A stretch of 64,000 nt of DNA from Hsuehochloa calcarea. Lineage: Eukaryota; Streptophyta; Magnoliopsida; Poales; Poaceae. Shown piece after piece: positions 11,040 through 23,800 of this stretch. The position numbers and the translations under genes were made by a program. Positions within the stretch are counted from its first letter, which is position 1. Each line of letters begins with the position of its first letter. The stretch is taken from the NCBI GenBank assembly GCA_036346395.1, contig CM070599.1, forward strand, positions 39,423,232 through 39,487,231. The letters are read 5' to 3'. The notes under the pieces are model-generated. The model made no database searches, was not told the DNA's origin, and was given only the letters and a program-made list of their open reading frames with translations.

Positions 11040-12461
11040 GAGCGCGGTGGCGCCTCCTCTACTCCCTCCCCCCAACCCACTCCTGCTGATTCAGCTCCTC
11101 CTCCTCTTCGGGAGTTCGGGTCAGTAAGATCCCTCACCTTTTCTGGATTCTTGTCAAACTAGCCTTTGCTTGTGCTAAGATGAAGCATCGAAGCATTCAA
11201 TTTTTTTTCTTCTTGTTTTGCTCTGTGTTCTTCTTGAGGAAAATATGGAAGGACGCGACGAACGCGCTATCATTAGCGCGATAGCGCGACCCCTAGCCGC
11301 CGCATTCCCCACGCTTCCCCCACCGGCCTCCGCCGCGCTCCCAGGTCGCATCCTCCATCTTCCTCAGCGCCGGCTCACCTCCCCGTTTCCCCCTCGACCG
11401 CCGCCACCGCCCCGGCGCCTCGCCGCACCGCCACCATTTCCCGCCCGCCGCTACCGCAAGCCACGACCACCCTAACTCGTCCACGCCATCGTCGCCGTGC
11501 CGCCCGCCGCCGGTCCGCCGCCTCCCTCCCTCCCTCTACAACCGGGGGCCCCGGTGAACCCCTCCCTAACCCCCTCGCCGCCGCTCGCCGCCGCATCGCC
11601 GGAGAAGAACGCCACCATGGGGGATGAGGGAGAAGAAAAAGGGACGAGGTGGTGGGCGCTCGTGTAGTAGCTCGGAGAAGAATGGGCGCGAGGAAGAGGA
11701 GGCATGGAGGCGGTAGCTCGTTCCTCGTAACGAGCTACCAGTAGCTGTAGCTGTAATGCATTTCCCAATATGGAAAGGGCAGTTTGTGTTGCAAGAATAC
11801 GTGTTGATGTTTCACATTTTGCTGCTTGGAGATGAACTGGAGCTGATAATATTACCAGCTCATTGTGTGATGTCAAGTCAATTTGCTAGGAGAACTTGGC
11901 TTTACTATTTAGGAGTTTCTTTCTATCTGCTTAGGCTGAGCAGTTATGTTTCAATTATGCCTCCTTTTATGCTAAAGTGAGCCTTTTCTCCTTATACCTA
12001 CAGTAAGCTTTTCTAAAATGCAAAAAGGAACTCTTTAGCAAAAGGCACCGTCATGTAGTTTTTTGAAGGTTAACTTTTGGTTCATATTGTGGTTGATATG
12101 GTCAGATGCCGGCAAAAATTGGGTTCTGCATAACTGCATTGTTTTCTTTCTTGAATTCTACAAGTGATTAGCAGTCTGGAGAAGTGTCTCCAAGCAGCCA
12201 TATACTTCAAGAGTGTGAACTAAGTTTGCAGATCAAATGCAGAAACCAATCTAGCTAACGGAAAAATGGAAGGGGAAATTTTTTTTGCCCCTTTGCACTT
12301 TTGGACGCCTTACTGAAGTAGAGCCCAACTGAAGATGAGTTGTCCATGTTCAGGGATTTATCACTTGAGATTGATGCTATGTAGAGTTGTAGACTCTTCT
12401 GTTCCCTATAATCTAGTTGTGAATTTTGTACTTATACTTTTTGTTTGGTTCTTAACACAGG
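11040..12461 (+). promoter_or_regulatory. Possible untranslated first exon and leader intron of the HAD gene
   Basis: A strong donor-like site (GGTCA|GTAAGA, intron from 11124) and an acceptor-like site (TTCTTAACACAG, ending at 12460) could define a 1.3-kb leader intron, with the downstream exon beginning at 12461 and the start codon at 12579. The upstream exon carries an ATG near 11004, but that frame stops at the junction, so the region would be 5' UTR. The stretch 11240-11720 is very GC-rich and low in complexity and would be intronic under this model. A two-codon upstream ORF (ATG AGC TGA) sits at 12503-12511. This is inference; full-length cDNA would decide. Confidence 0.3.
11712..11739. 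repeat. Perfect 11-bp inverted repeat (hairpin)
   Basis: GGTAGCTCGTT at 11712-11722 and AACGAGCTACC at 11729-11739 are perfect reverse complements around a six-base loop. It lies in GC-rich sequence upstream of the HAD gene and would be intronic if the leader-intron model holds. Function unknown. Confidence 0.7.
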
Positions 12462-12578
12462 TGAAGTTTGATTTATCTCAGGCCTTAATTGATTTGTCAC
12501 ACATGAGCTGAACCGGCCTTGCTGCAAAGGACTTAAGGACTTGATAATTTCAGTACAAGTATATAGGATTTGGGAGAA

Positions 12579-13628
12579 ATGATCTCTTCCATCAGCTTAT
12601 TTGGCTGTTCCCAACAGGCCACTCTCAAATTTTACAGAAAATGCTGGCCAAGTAACTCAAATTCCAAACTGAACATGCATTCAATTGTGAAGTCTGTGGC
12701 TAAAAGTACGAGGATGAAGAGGGCACGTTTCAAGCCCCTTGCCACTGAGCTCAAGAGGAACCCCCAGGCCCATGAGGAGGGCAATGTGTTTTACAAATTT
12801 GTTTATAGGCTCCCTGAAAACCTTAGCTGGCTGTTTGCGTCACCAGAAATGGCTAAAAGACTAGCCTTAAAGAAGAAACAACAGAAGAAAGAAATGGTGA
12901 CTGGCCATCGGTTTGGCGTGATCTTGGAGTGGGAGGGAGTTGTTGTGGAAGATGATGATCCAGATTTGGAGCCCCGAGTTTGGTATGTGTTATCACTTGA
13001 AGAGGCAAAGTCTTTTCCTCCGGATGCAGTGCTGAAGGAAATTGAGGGAATGAGAACTGACCAGGCTATCTTAGAAATCTTAAATTGGTCGGAAGATCCA
13101 GAGGAAGTTCAAAGGTTGGCAGCACGTAAGGAGCTAATATATCAAACACTCCGAGGTAGATTCTACCAGCTGCAGCCAGGTGTTCTTGACTTCTTGAACA
13201 CCCTTGTGGATTTCGACATTCCAATAGCCATAACAACTTCTCGCCCAAGAATGAGCCTGGAAGAAGGAATCAAAGCTGTTGGTCTGCAAGGCTATTTTGA
13301 CGCTATAGTGGCGGCAGAGGATTTCTGCCAAGGGAAACCTGAGGGCGAGATGTTTGAGGTCGCAGCAGAACAACTTGGTCTTGAGCCTGATGTTTGTCTT
13401 GTGCTTGGTAACTCAAACTTGACGACAGAATCTGCACATACTGCTGGGATGAGATGTGTGGCGGTTGCAAGCCGACACCCCGCCTATGAGCTCCAAGCAG
13501 CAAACCATGTTGTGAGATGGCTTGATCAGCTCTCTGTAGTTGACCTGCAAAGGCTTGCCAATGGTGAGGTTCTTGGGCGCAGGGGCAGAGGATCTGACAT
13601 GAACATGGAGATTGTTACCGAGGAGTGA
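12579..13628 (+). CDS. HAD-superfamily hydrolase of the plastid PYRP2 group
   Basis: Single-exon CDS of 349 residues; the first ATG is at 12579 (the frame opens slightly upstream without an ATG). Residues 1-55 are Ser/Lys/Arg-rich and acid-poor, as in a plastid transit peptide. The HAD core follows: motif I region GVILEWEGVVVED at about 113-125, helical cap about 130-195, motif II Thr/Ser in ITTSRPR (about 218-224), motif III Lys in GKPEGEMF (252-259), motif IV region LVLGNSNLTTESA (about 274-286). The sequence resembles the plant group containing Arabidopsis PYRP2, which dephosphorylates 5-amino-6-ribitylamino-uracil phosphate in riboflavin synthesis in plastids. The motif I aspartates read Glu-x-Glu and motif IV acidic residues read Asn, which from memory is also seen in that plant group. 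Whether this copy is the true PYRP2 or a paralogue cannot be decided here. A minimal upstream ORF lies at 12503-12511. Confidence 0.85.
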   Translation: MISSISLFGCSQQATLKFYRKCWPSNSNSKLNMHSIVKSVAKSTRMKRARFKPLATELKRNPQAHEEGNVFYKFVYRLPENLSWLFASPEMAKRLALKKKQQKKEMVTGHRFGVILEWEGVVVEDDDPDLEPRVWYVLSLEEAKSFPPDAVLKEIEGMRTDQAILEILNWSEDPEEVQRLAARKELIYQTLRGRFYQLQPGVLDFLNTLVDFDIPIAITTSRPRMSLEEGIKAVGLQGYFDAIVAAEDFCQGKPEGEMFEVAAEQLGLEPDVCLVLGNSNLTTESAHTAGMRCVAVASRHPAYELQAANHVVRWLDQLSVVDLQRLANGEVLGRRGRGSDMNMEIVTEE

Positions 13629-15120
13629 TGTTTCTGCAGACATAGTGTACCAATATATTGTTGCACTTAAAACTCTATTGTAACTTCTGTAATGCATTAC
13701 ATTTTGTAAACAGATCAAGCAGTGCAACAAAGGATTATGAATGGCCATAAGCTTGTGTTAGCTGCTTGGTTTCCTGTAATGCATATCTGAAACTATTCTA
13801 GCTTAGATAGTTTTAATCACTAGAGGAGTTGGAAGCGAAGAAACTCCCCACCTTGTAACTCTTTTGCCTGTGTAGTATATATATTACCTATTTTATTTCG
13901 TTCCTCTCCAGCTTTTAAAAAATAGAGATGAATACTGGAATTTTAGAAGTACTATTGGGCAACGCTGAACAAGTGCTCAGCGATTGGGTTTGGAATTTTA
14001 ATTTTTCCTTAATATATGTGCAAAGTTTTATTCAGAGAAGAATAGAAGCACTTTCAATTTTCATTATAAAGTTCCATAATTGGGAATGACTAATTCTGTC
14101 AATCCATTCCTTGCAGGGTCACAAAGACACTACACCACCATTCATTGTAGCGATCAGATTCTCTAAAATGACAGTAGGTATTCCTCTTTTCCTTCCCTTG
14201 CCATTCTTGTTGGCGTGTATAATTCTGAATGTCTGTAACGTTCTTATCTTTTAAATCAGGCTAAGCAAAACTTGCAAACATCAGAACTTGCTGTGCTTAG
14301 TACTGTTTATTCTTAACACATGAATACATGATCCATGATCAACGAATTATACTTCAGTAATTAATATCTGTTTTGCATTCCTATTATGTGCTACCCATGA
14401 CAGATTTCAAAACTTCCCTGGGAGTTAAGGCGGGATTGCTTCCATGCATCATTGGTTTGTAGATAATACTTTTGTACTAAAAAGTTCAGAAGATGCAAGT
14501 GAGTGCAGGCAACGCAGTGTACCTCCAGGGCAGTCAAACATCATACATAGAGCTGCTCACTTATCACATTACAGAGGATCCCATGTAAGAGATTCTCGTT
14601 CTTTTGTGTATGCTCAAACAATGAAGAAAGCAGAGATCATCAATTAAGCTCACCACACATTCTTTTTCTAGAACACGCAGGTGGGCTGCGTACTGCGCTG
14701 TCATTTTGTTTGACCTATGTCTTGCCATGTGAATAATTAAGCTTACAACAGTGAGAATGTAAAATGTTTCGACTCGGTAAGGTGTTTCAGCTATGGAAGT
14801 GTTCATGCAGCTACAGAAGCTTCTGGATAGTCTTCTGATCAGGTTTTAGCTTTGTTATTAGCCTACCGCGATGTATCTTTTTTTCTTTTGGTATTGTAGC
14901 TTTGGACGGTTAGCTCTTGGTTACTGTTGGTGGTGTTGCTGGATGTTGAGCTCCAGATCTTGTTAGATACAACATCTGGAGCTTATGTAAAAAATTGCTG
15001 GCATGTAAGGCTTCTGTAAGAACTGAGCCCCCGTTCCGGTTTGGATGAAAGTGGGATGTTCCCCGTATCAAAATTAAAAACGAAGGTGTTTCAGCTATGT
15101 GATGATCTAGCCAGAATGAT
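13629..15120. other. 3' flank of the HAD gene and intergenic sequence
   Basis: The first few hundred bases are probably the HAD gene's 3' UTR. Beyond that I see AT-rich sequence without a recognisable gene. The phrase AAGGTGTTTCAGCTATG occurs at about 14780 and again at about 15083, an early sign of the duplicated blocks seen to the right. Confidence 0.4.
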
Positions 15121-15124
15121 CTTT

Positions 15125-15990
15125 GCTTGTTCTGAGCTGCCAAACTAAATTTTGTACACCGAGTCATGATTTCTCTGATTGAAATATCCTAGTTTGTTCA
15201 AAGATGTACTTCGAGCCGAAAAGGGCGGTTCCCCAGGCGATCGAGCAGCAGCGGCAACACAACAGCGATGAAGAAACGCCGGCGATGCGCTGAGTGTGCT
15301 CGAGGTTTGTCGGGGCAGCAGCTGAATCCGAGCGAGGTTGCTGGAGAACCACTGAGTGACGAGGAGATCGACGCGTCTGGTCGAAGGAGTGCTCGGCGAA
15401 GAGGATGGCGACAAGCGACAGGCAAAGCCAGATGGCGATGGGAAGAAGAACCAACGGCGGCTTGACAAGAAAAATTCTAGGTTTGCTTTGATACCATATT
15501 ATAAATAGTATTTGTATTCATTATGAGGTTAATAGGCTAATATATATACAAATACATATTTGATATATATACCAATAACCCATTTACACCATACACATGT
15601 AACAGCACAGACGTCCAAAAAGTCAACACCTGGTAGCAAGCAGGAGACCTACTCCACTTCACTTGCACTGCATTTCGGTAAACACTAAACACATGTGACG
15701 ATGTACACTCATGATCGGTCTGTATGATCCGGCACGTGTACAGTGTACAGCCACGGCGCAAATGCGTGTATGGCCAGGACCAGGAGCCCGGGACGTGGGC
15801 ACGCGCGAGCCGGTGGCAACGCAGGCGCACCGCGCGCGCGGAGCCGAGGACGGACGAACGCATTACGTACGCGCCGCAGTCCTCAGGTATGGGCAGGCCG
15901 GCAGCTTGTTCTGAGCTACTAAACTGAACTGTCCAGTGAACCATGATTTCTGTTGTATCAAATGATTTATGTTGTGCAAAGATATGTAAT
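15125..15990. repeat. Diverged direct repeat of about 85 bp flanking a copia-like remnant
   Basis: CTTGTTCTGAGCTGCCAAACT at about 15127 and CTTGTTCTGAGCTACTAAACT at about 15906 begin two blocks that stay alignable for about 85 bases (both include CATGATTTCT and TTGTGCAAAGAT/TTGTTCAAAGAT). Between them at 15480-15500 the minus strand reads TATGGTATCAAAGC, a copia-type primer-binding site, followed on its downstream side by a GC-rich leader-like segment and on the other side by an AT-rich LTR-like stretch. The interior therefore looks like a truncated copia element in minus orientation. Confidence 0.45.
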
Positions 15991-16495
15991 TAGCCTACGT
16001 TTCGAACGCGGGAATTTTCCGTTTTCTCGTTTCGAACGCGGGAATTTTTGTCTGATTTCTACCGAAATTTTATGAAATTCCTGTGTTACAGATAGGCTAG
16101 CTCTTAGTGCATGATAAATGGAATTGATATTTGCTATACATCTGGCAAAAGATTGGCTTTGTTTTTCTTCTTCTAAAGTCAATGAGTAAGCAGCTCTCCT
16201 GCTCGTTCGAAAAAAAGAATGTGTGTAGAACGACAAAGGATCTATCTGCAGTTCTGCACATGCCATTTGATTTATGCAAAGCAGGCTGACATCAGACACA
16301 TCTATCTGGTCCTAGCTGAAAGTTGGACTATACTATCCGGGCATCCGGCACGGCGCACCGGCACGTCTGCAACCGGCCGGAACGCACAAGTATATAGCGC
16401 GCGGATGTGTGTATGGCCAGGACGGGCATGGGCGAGCGCACGCATTACACCTTCGCACCGCAGTCCGAAGATCACACGTGTATATGGGCAGGTGG
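15760..16495. repeat. Diverged duplicated GC-rich block
   Basis: TGTATGGCCAGGAC followed by ACGCATTAC, CCGCAGTCC and TATGGGCAGG occurs at about 15767-15900 and again in the same order at about 16410-16495. A short 30-bp-period tandem repeat (TTTCGAACGCGGGAATTTT twice) lies between them at about 15998-16050. The origin is unclear; successive transposon-related duplications are the likeliest cause. Confidence 0.45.
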
Positions 16496-16499
16496 GTAG

Positions 16500-17800
16500 T
16501 GCCAGGAATTAAAAATAAGATGAGTTAAACAAGTTATATAGTGAAATTATATTACATGAGAGTCACATAATAAATAAATAAATACATATATATATATAAT
16601 TTTATGAATCACAAATGACTATAGTGAAAAAATTTGTATCGTAGGGGCCCTGCCCCGCCAATTCCCTCTGCACCTTTGCAGGCGTCCACGGTGGGTCGCG
16701 ACAGGCAAGGCCACGCGCGTCGTTGAGGCTCTATCAATGCCAAATCGCAACCACGCAAGTGCATCCGCGCGGGAGTTTTTGAATGAAGCTAAATAGAAAA
16801 ATAGCTAATTTCTCAATAAAATAGCAAACGTGACACGACAGGAGGTCTGCAGCATTGTCGCCGTGGTCTGCCCATGCCACCTGCTCGATCGGTGGGCGTG
16901 CGGCAGACCAGCTGCCGTCAAATGGGAGACCACCATATGGTTTATCGTGCAGTGGGGTATGTAGGTCTCCTATGTGTATTTTAAGCGTAGTACGTATACC
17001 ATTTTTACCTATTCATTCATTCGTAAAAAAAACTATTTTTAACATTTGACCCACATCAATTCTATTTTAGCCTATTACTCCGCGGAAGGTCGTGCTGATG
17101 CGCCATATACCATCTGGCACGCACGATTCACGAACCACGTACGTGCACAGACGAGAGGGACGGCGCGCATGCATAAGGTCGCGTGAGGTTGTCGATACGG
17201 ACGAGGTGGATGGTCGTGCGGGCGCCCTATGCATAATTCAGGGGCCGCAATTTGAGCTGACCTAAAGTTGGCAAAAAAAGGGCGAAAGGTCAGATTAGAG
17301 CTGCAATTTGTTGGAAGAGAGAAATATTTGGACCGAAAAAATTATTAACTTGATTTATGTTTACACTACAATGGCGTGGACATACAAACCTGCACGCGCA
17401 CGATTGCATTGTGTACAAACGATTTTTTGTCAGGTTAAGAAAACCTACAAAAATAATAATAATCAATTACATAGTCTACGATATTTTACAAAACTCACCC
17501 ACAAAAAACTAATGTGGACGGAAAACTTAACCCATGTTTGGAGCAAGGAAATTTCGTGGAATCATGCAATAATTTTACCGTTTCCAGAAAAAAATACTCT
17601 GTAAAGTTCAAATATATTTCAAATGGATCCAATTATCATATTTGAAGAACATAGCCATCAGTGTACGGGTAATACTCATGCAACACTTTCAACACACATA
17701 AATATATTATAGTTGTTACAACGGTATAACAAATACAACTATATATTCAATAAACAAGAGAATTCCACCGTGCAATTGCGTGAGTAACTCGGCTAGTTCT
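16500..17800. other. Intergenic, 3' flank of the bHLH gene
   Basis: No gene recognised. AT-rich with isolated GC-rich patches (16640-16760, 17080-17230). The right end should include the 3' UTR of the minus-strand bHLH gene, whose stop codon is at 17801-17803. Confidence 0.4.
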
Positions 17801-20800
17801 TCAGCACTTGCCTATAGCTTTCCGAAGAGCCTCGCTGAACATCACAGCCGCCACGACTGTAGAACCGGCAAACTGCAACAATTTAACAACATTAGTAAAT
17901 CGAAAACTCATAACATATATAACAGTGAGCATTAATGCTGAATTTTTATTGCCAGCTGATCTCAGCTGCTGCGTGACCTGAGCTCGTATCTTCAATGAAA
18001 GAAGACCGTCCGGTGTCGATGTCTGCACCGAGAGAACGTCCAGATAGAGGCTCTTGATCGCGTCGAACACTCCTGTCATGAGCAACTCCTTCCAGCGGCA
18101 CTGCACCTCGAGGAGCACTTCCTTGTCCATGATGGTGACATTGACGTTGCTCGGGACGTCCTTGGAGAGGACCCAGCGGTGCTCCCTCTCCACGTCGCCT
18201 CCGCCGAGCTCCGAGGAGGCCTTCCTCTTGGCTCCAGAAACCTTCTTCCCGGCGATCTCGTTCTCGTGGCGCCTCCGGCCTCTTGTTTCTGCTGGGCGCG
18301 ATGGCTCCCTTCTGGATTCCAGCTCTTCCACCCTTTGCTCCAGCTCTTTGAGGTAGGCTATCGTTTCTGCAAGGATGGATGCTTTGTCCACCTGCAATAA
18401 CAGTTCAGAAAAAGTTCCGAAACTTGTCCATATGCAAGAAAGTTAACGCCGAATAACACAATTTTTAGATGGTGCATTACCTTGTGAATGGACGGGACCA
18501 ATGACTTTAGAATCAGAAACATCTCGTTGAGCTTCTCCCGGCGCCTTCTCTCCGACATGACATGGTTCTTGATGCTACTTTCTTGAGCTCTCGCCGTGCT
18601 GCCACCACCATTGTTCGTCCATGCACCGCCGGCCACAGCTTTCTTCAGCAACTTCTGTGACTCTCCGGTGACCGGGACAGCCACGTCGTCGGAGTCCGAT
18701 GATCTCTTCCAAGCCGAAAAACACGACGTGCGAGAGCCGTCAACGGAGGAGCTATTTAAAGTGAGAACATCATTATTAGTAGCCCCGGCCGCCGCTTCCA
18801 GGGAAGACGAGACCTCAAAAGACCCGTCCATGAGCCAATCATCGTCCAGAGAACGCACGTCCAGCTCCTCGCAGAGGGTGTAGAACTCGTCGATCTCCTT
18901 TGTGATCTGCTCGAGGTTGGCGTTGGACAGGCACTCGACCTCGCCTAGCTCGTGTTCCCCGGAGATCGTGGCCTCGATGGCATTTTGATCGAGGTCTTCG
19001 AACACGATGTTGTCCTCCCCAGTTTCGTTTGCTGAAGGGCTGGAGCTCGGCTCCTCCGACCATGTCGGAAACTGTATCTCCCAGAAAGATGTGGTGGTCC
19101 GGTTTACCAAGTCTGGGTCCTCCAAAACCTGGCAATTCAGTAGCACTTAGTTTGGTGAAGAACTGAGAAACAGGTAGATCAGTTCGGTCTTCAAAGAATG
19201 TACAATTAATCCCGTAAATAAAGAAGGGAAAACTAACGCAATAGCTTGTTTAAATCTTATGTAGAGTACTATGGTAATGGTTCGTCACTCATAAGTCATA
19301 AGACTAGTTCCTCTTCTTCTTTTTTTCAAATGAAGATTAGGGCCTCCTCGTAGTTGCACCCTATGGCGCAGCAATCAATGGGATTAATGACTGACAATAA
19401 TATGTGGTGCATCAGATCGAGCTATATAGTGCACTCCATAATCTCACCTGTTGTCATTCAGGTTTATGTGGCCAATGACTTACCGGATCAGTCGTCCCGA
19501 GCTCAAGCACACCGCTCATAAAGGGGATGCAGACGATTGTCTGTAAAATGTGATCCAAGATGCTGTTGGGGTCAGAGATCTGTGTTGGAATCAAGAAGTC
19601 ATGGTGGACACAACACAAACGCGCACACAGACTAGGAGGAAGAAGAAACACAGGAATTTTGGTGCTTCGCTGCTTATGCGTAGCGATGCTTTTCTGTCTT
19701 TTTATTGATCGATTTATATGATTACAATCCTAATTCTGAATGAGCTAAACAAGGAAAGGAACTAATGCATACAAGGAATGCAAAGATACGGCTTGCTATA
19801 CGCCACCAATACAAGGAATGTAGAACAATAAGATTAACACAACATTCACTTCTTTAATCTTATTGTGTTTTCTTCACCTCAACCAATCCAATCATCGGTC
19901 ACAACTCGAGAAACCTTGCACGCCCAAGTGCCTTGGTCATGATATATGCAAATTGGTTCTCGATAGCCACATGCTCCACCTCTATCTTTCCACTTTCAAC
20001 ACACTCACGTATGAAGTGATAACTTGTGTCGATATGCTTTGATCTCTCGTGATAGATATCACTGGATTCGTACTTATGGATATTGTTGACTTGTTGTCCA
20101 CGAGCAATATATGTGACTTTGCTCGGGCCTTTCTTCCCCAAATCTGACAACAAGCGCTCATGCCACACTCCTTGGCATGCTGCAGTTGTTGCCGCAATGT
20201 ATTCGGCCTCACACGACGACAGAGCCACAACCTTATTCTTTTGGGACACCCAGCCGATCAAGCTTGACCCGAGGTAGTACATCACACCCGTGGTCTCTTA
20301 CGATCATCCACGTCTCTGGCTAGATCACTATCACTGTAGCCAGTCAAGTGTAGGTTCTTCTTTCTTCTCTCCTTGCATAATGTACAAACATCCAAGATTT
20401 AACGTGCCCTTCACATACCTCAATATTTGTTTCACCGCCGCCAAATGCTGAGTAGTGGGTGCCTCCATACACCGACTCACACAATGCCCACTGAGTATGC
20501 AAGGTTAGGTCTGGTATTAACAAGGTACCTCAAACTTCCAACCATGCTCCCGTAGTGTGTAGCATCAACCGATGAATTAGTACTCTCCTTACTCAACTTG
20601 AGTCTAGTTTCCATCGGTGTTTGACAAGGATTGCACTCCACCATTCCACACTTCTCTAAGACTTTTGCTGCATAGGCTGACTGGCATATAGAAGTACCTT
20701 GTGATGTTTGTGACACCTCAATTCCCATTTAATAAGAGAGCAGCCCAAGGTCACTCATACTGAACATATGTTTTCATTTGACCCTTGAACTCTTTTATGC

Positions 20801-23800
20801 TGGCTCCACTTGCACCTATTATGATCATGTCATCAACATACACTCCTACTAGGAGTAGTATTGATTCGCCTGCACCTCTTCTGCACACTGCATGCTCATA
20901 TGGACATTTTTTCAAAACCTAGACCAATTAAGGTCTTGTCAAGCTTCGCATCCATGCACGTGGTGCTTGCCGCAGTCCATATAGTGCCTTCCTTAGCCTC
21001 AGAACCTTTTCTCCTTCGTTCTTTAGCTTTGAAACCGGGTGGTTGTACCACATAAACTTCCTCTGTTAGATCTCCATTCAAGAAGGCACATTTTACATCC
21101 GTGTGATGTACTTCCCATCTCTCTTGAGTAGCAATAGCAAGTAGCAGCCTCACTGTTTCAAGTCTAACTACCGGCGCGAAACACTTCTTCAAAATCAATA
21201 CCTTGTCGCTGCACATATCCCTTAGCAACAAGACGTGCCTTGTGCTTCACCACCTCACTATGGGAGTCTTTCTTAATCTTGTACACCCATTTTAAACCAA
21301 TCGACTTGTGCCCCTTTGGTAATCCAACAAGCTCCCAAGTCTTGTTGTGCTCTATAGCCTCTATCTCCTCTTCCATTGCTTGCCTCCAACACTTGAGCTT
21401 TGATGCTTCCTCAAAAGATGATGGCTCCTCCAGTGCCATCAAACACAACACAACAAACTTGGACTCCACTTTGGGTGCTTCATTACACACATCTTCTAGG
21501 GACCAGTACCTTCTGGGCCCTTCCAAGGACGAAGCCGAAGATGGGCTCGAGACTAGTTACATGGTGGCAGATGGTGTGGCTGCCACGTCAGTCAGTGACC
21601 TTGCTATAGCATCTGCGGTAGGCAATGCAGCAGCTATCCCCGCACTGGACACCTGGGAAGGTGTGGTTGGCTAGTCGTGTGGCAGTTCATTGCCCTCTTG
21701 GTTCGCACCTGCATCAACATGTAAGGGATACTTTATAGTGAATATCTCACTCGAAGCTTCTTGTGCTACTCCTCGTGCCGAGTCCTAACTCCACTGCTGT
21801 CCCTCATCAAATATCACATCTCTTGTGACATGAAGCTTGTTTGTTGTGGGGTTGTAGACAAGGTACGCCTTGGACCCCCTGCTCATATCCAACAAAACAC
21901 CATACGAACGCTCTAATCGTCTACTTTCTTGACATGTGGCTTCACAGTCTTCACATGTGCAACACAACCAAAAGTACGTAGATGACATACCTTTGCTTTT
22001 CGATCATGCCAAGCTTCATAAAGTGTCATACCGACCAGACCTCGAGTTGGAGCACGGTTGAGCAAGTACATCGCGGTGGATATAGCTTCTCCCCAGAATA
22101 TGCCAATTACCTTCTTGCTTTTCAGCAGACTACGTGCCATGGCGACCACTGTTTGATTCTGCCGCTCGACGACCCTATTCTGTTGCGGTAAGTAGGGTGC
22201 ATCAGGTACCTCCTAATTCTCATCTCCTTGCAATACCGAGTGAACACATTTGAAATGAATTCACCTCCTCGATCAGTTCAATGCCTTAACTTTTGCTTCT
22301 TTCTCCCGTTCGGTGCACATCAAAACTTTCTTGAATGCTCTTAGTGCCTCATCCTTGGACTTGAGCATCTCCACCCCCATGTACCTGCTATGGTCACCAA
22401 CTAACAAGAGAAAATACTTGTTACAACTAGGAGTTGCTGGTGTGATGGGGCCACAAAGATCGCCATGCAACAACTCCAGTGGTTTCTCAGCTCGGTACGC
22501 AGAACTGTGAGGAAACGAAGCACGATGTTGTTACCCAACCATACAATCCTCACAAAGTTGATCCACATGTTCAATGTTTGGCACCCCCTCAACTAGTTCC
22601 TGGCTGCTCATACTACTCAGCACCCGGAAGTTAATGTGCCCATACCTTGCGTGCCGCAACCATGCCACTTGGTTCACCTTGGCAAGGAGACACACATGCT
22701 GCAAGAGGTTGAGGTTCAACACATACAACCTGTTTGATGATTGTTTCACCTTTGCCAAGAGCTTCCCTTGCCGATCTGAGATACACAAGTGCCCATCTTG
22801 CACGATGGTTCTACAACCATGCTCATCAAGTTGGTCGATGCTCACAATATTGCCACCGAGTCGAGGAACGTAATAGACATCTATCAATAACTTGTGCTCC
22901 TCATTCTGGCACTAGAAAAGTACATCACCGTGGCCACATATCTCTACAACTGAGCCATCTCCAAACTGTACCTTTCCCTTTATCTTCTCATCAAGTTCAG
23001 TGAACATATCCCTGTTCTCGGTCATGTGATTGCTTGCACCGGTGTCTAGGTACCACATTCCGTCTCCATCGCCATTTTGAACTCCAAGATTGGGCTTCAC
23101 CTTGTCCTCATTCAGCATTATTTCTTCCGGCATCTCTGTTCCCATGGCGAGTTCACATGTCTCAGCCATTAAGAGAGCCGACTCATCGTCATCATACTTC
23201 TCCGTGAGATAAGCCCTATCATCTTTTTTTCTTGGATCGACAATCGGATGAAAAATGCCTAAGGTTCTTGCAATTATAGCATCTGAATTTTTTAATGTCA
23301 AACTTGCGGTTCTTGCTGGAGTCATTGGTGCGCTCTCTGTCTCTGCACCCATGACCACGGCCACGCTAGTGACTTCCTCCTTCTTTGCTCTTCATGCCAC
23401 TGCATGAGCCTTCGCCTTCCTTCTTTGTTGTCTTGGCTTCCCATTCAGCACATGTTAGGAGAACAAGCACTTCGCTAGTGTCACCATGACCGACCAGTCG
23501 CTCCTCATACGCCTTCAACCGGCCAATCACCTCCTCGACCGTCATGGTATTGAAATTGCCAAATTGCTCGATGGTCGAAGCAATATAGAGAAATTTGTTA
23601 GGCACGGCGTGGAGGAACGTCTTGACAGCATACGACCCCTCGATCTTCTCTCCAAGTGCTTGAATTTTGTTGATGATAGTCATCAACCGGATGGTGAAGT
23701 CATCGACCGACTCCGACTCCTTCATGCGGAGCCCCTCAAACTCAGACTTGAGGGTTTGGACCTTTGCATCCTTCACACGATCGGCGTCCGGTACATCATC

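Noticed and set aside
11293..11876. GC-rich frames on both strands upstream of the HAD gene
   Set aside because: Low-complexity composition, several overlapping frames and no recognisable protein; more likely leader or intron sequence.
18054..18883. Plus-strand serine-rich frames
   Set aside because: Antisense shadows of bHLH exons 6 and 7.
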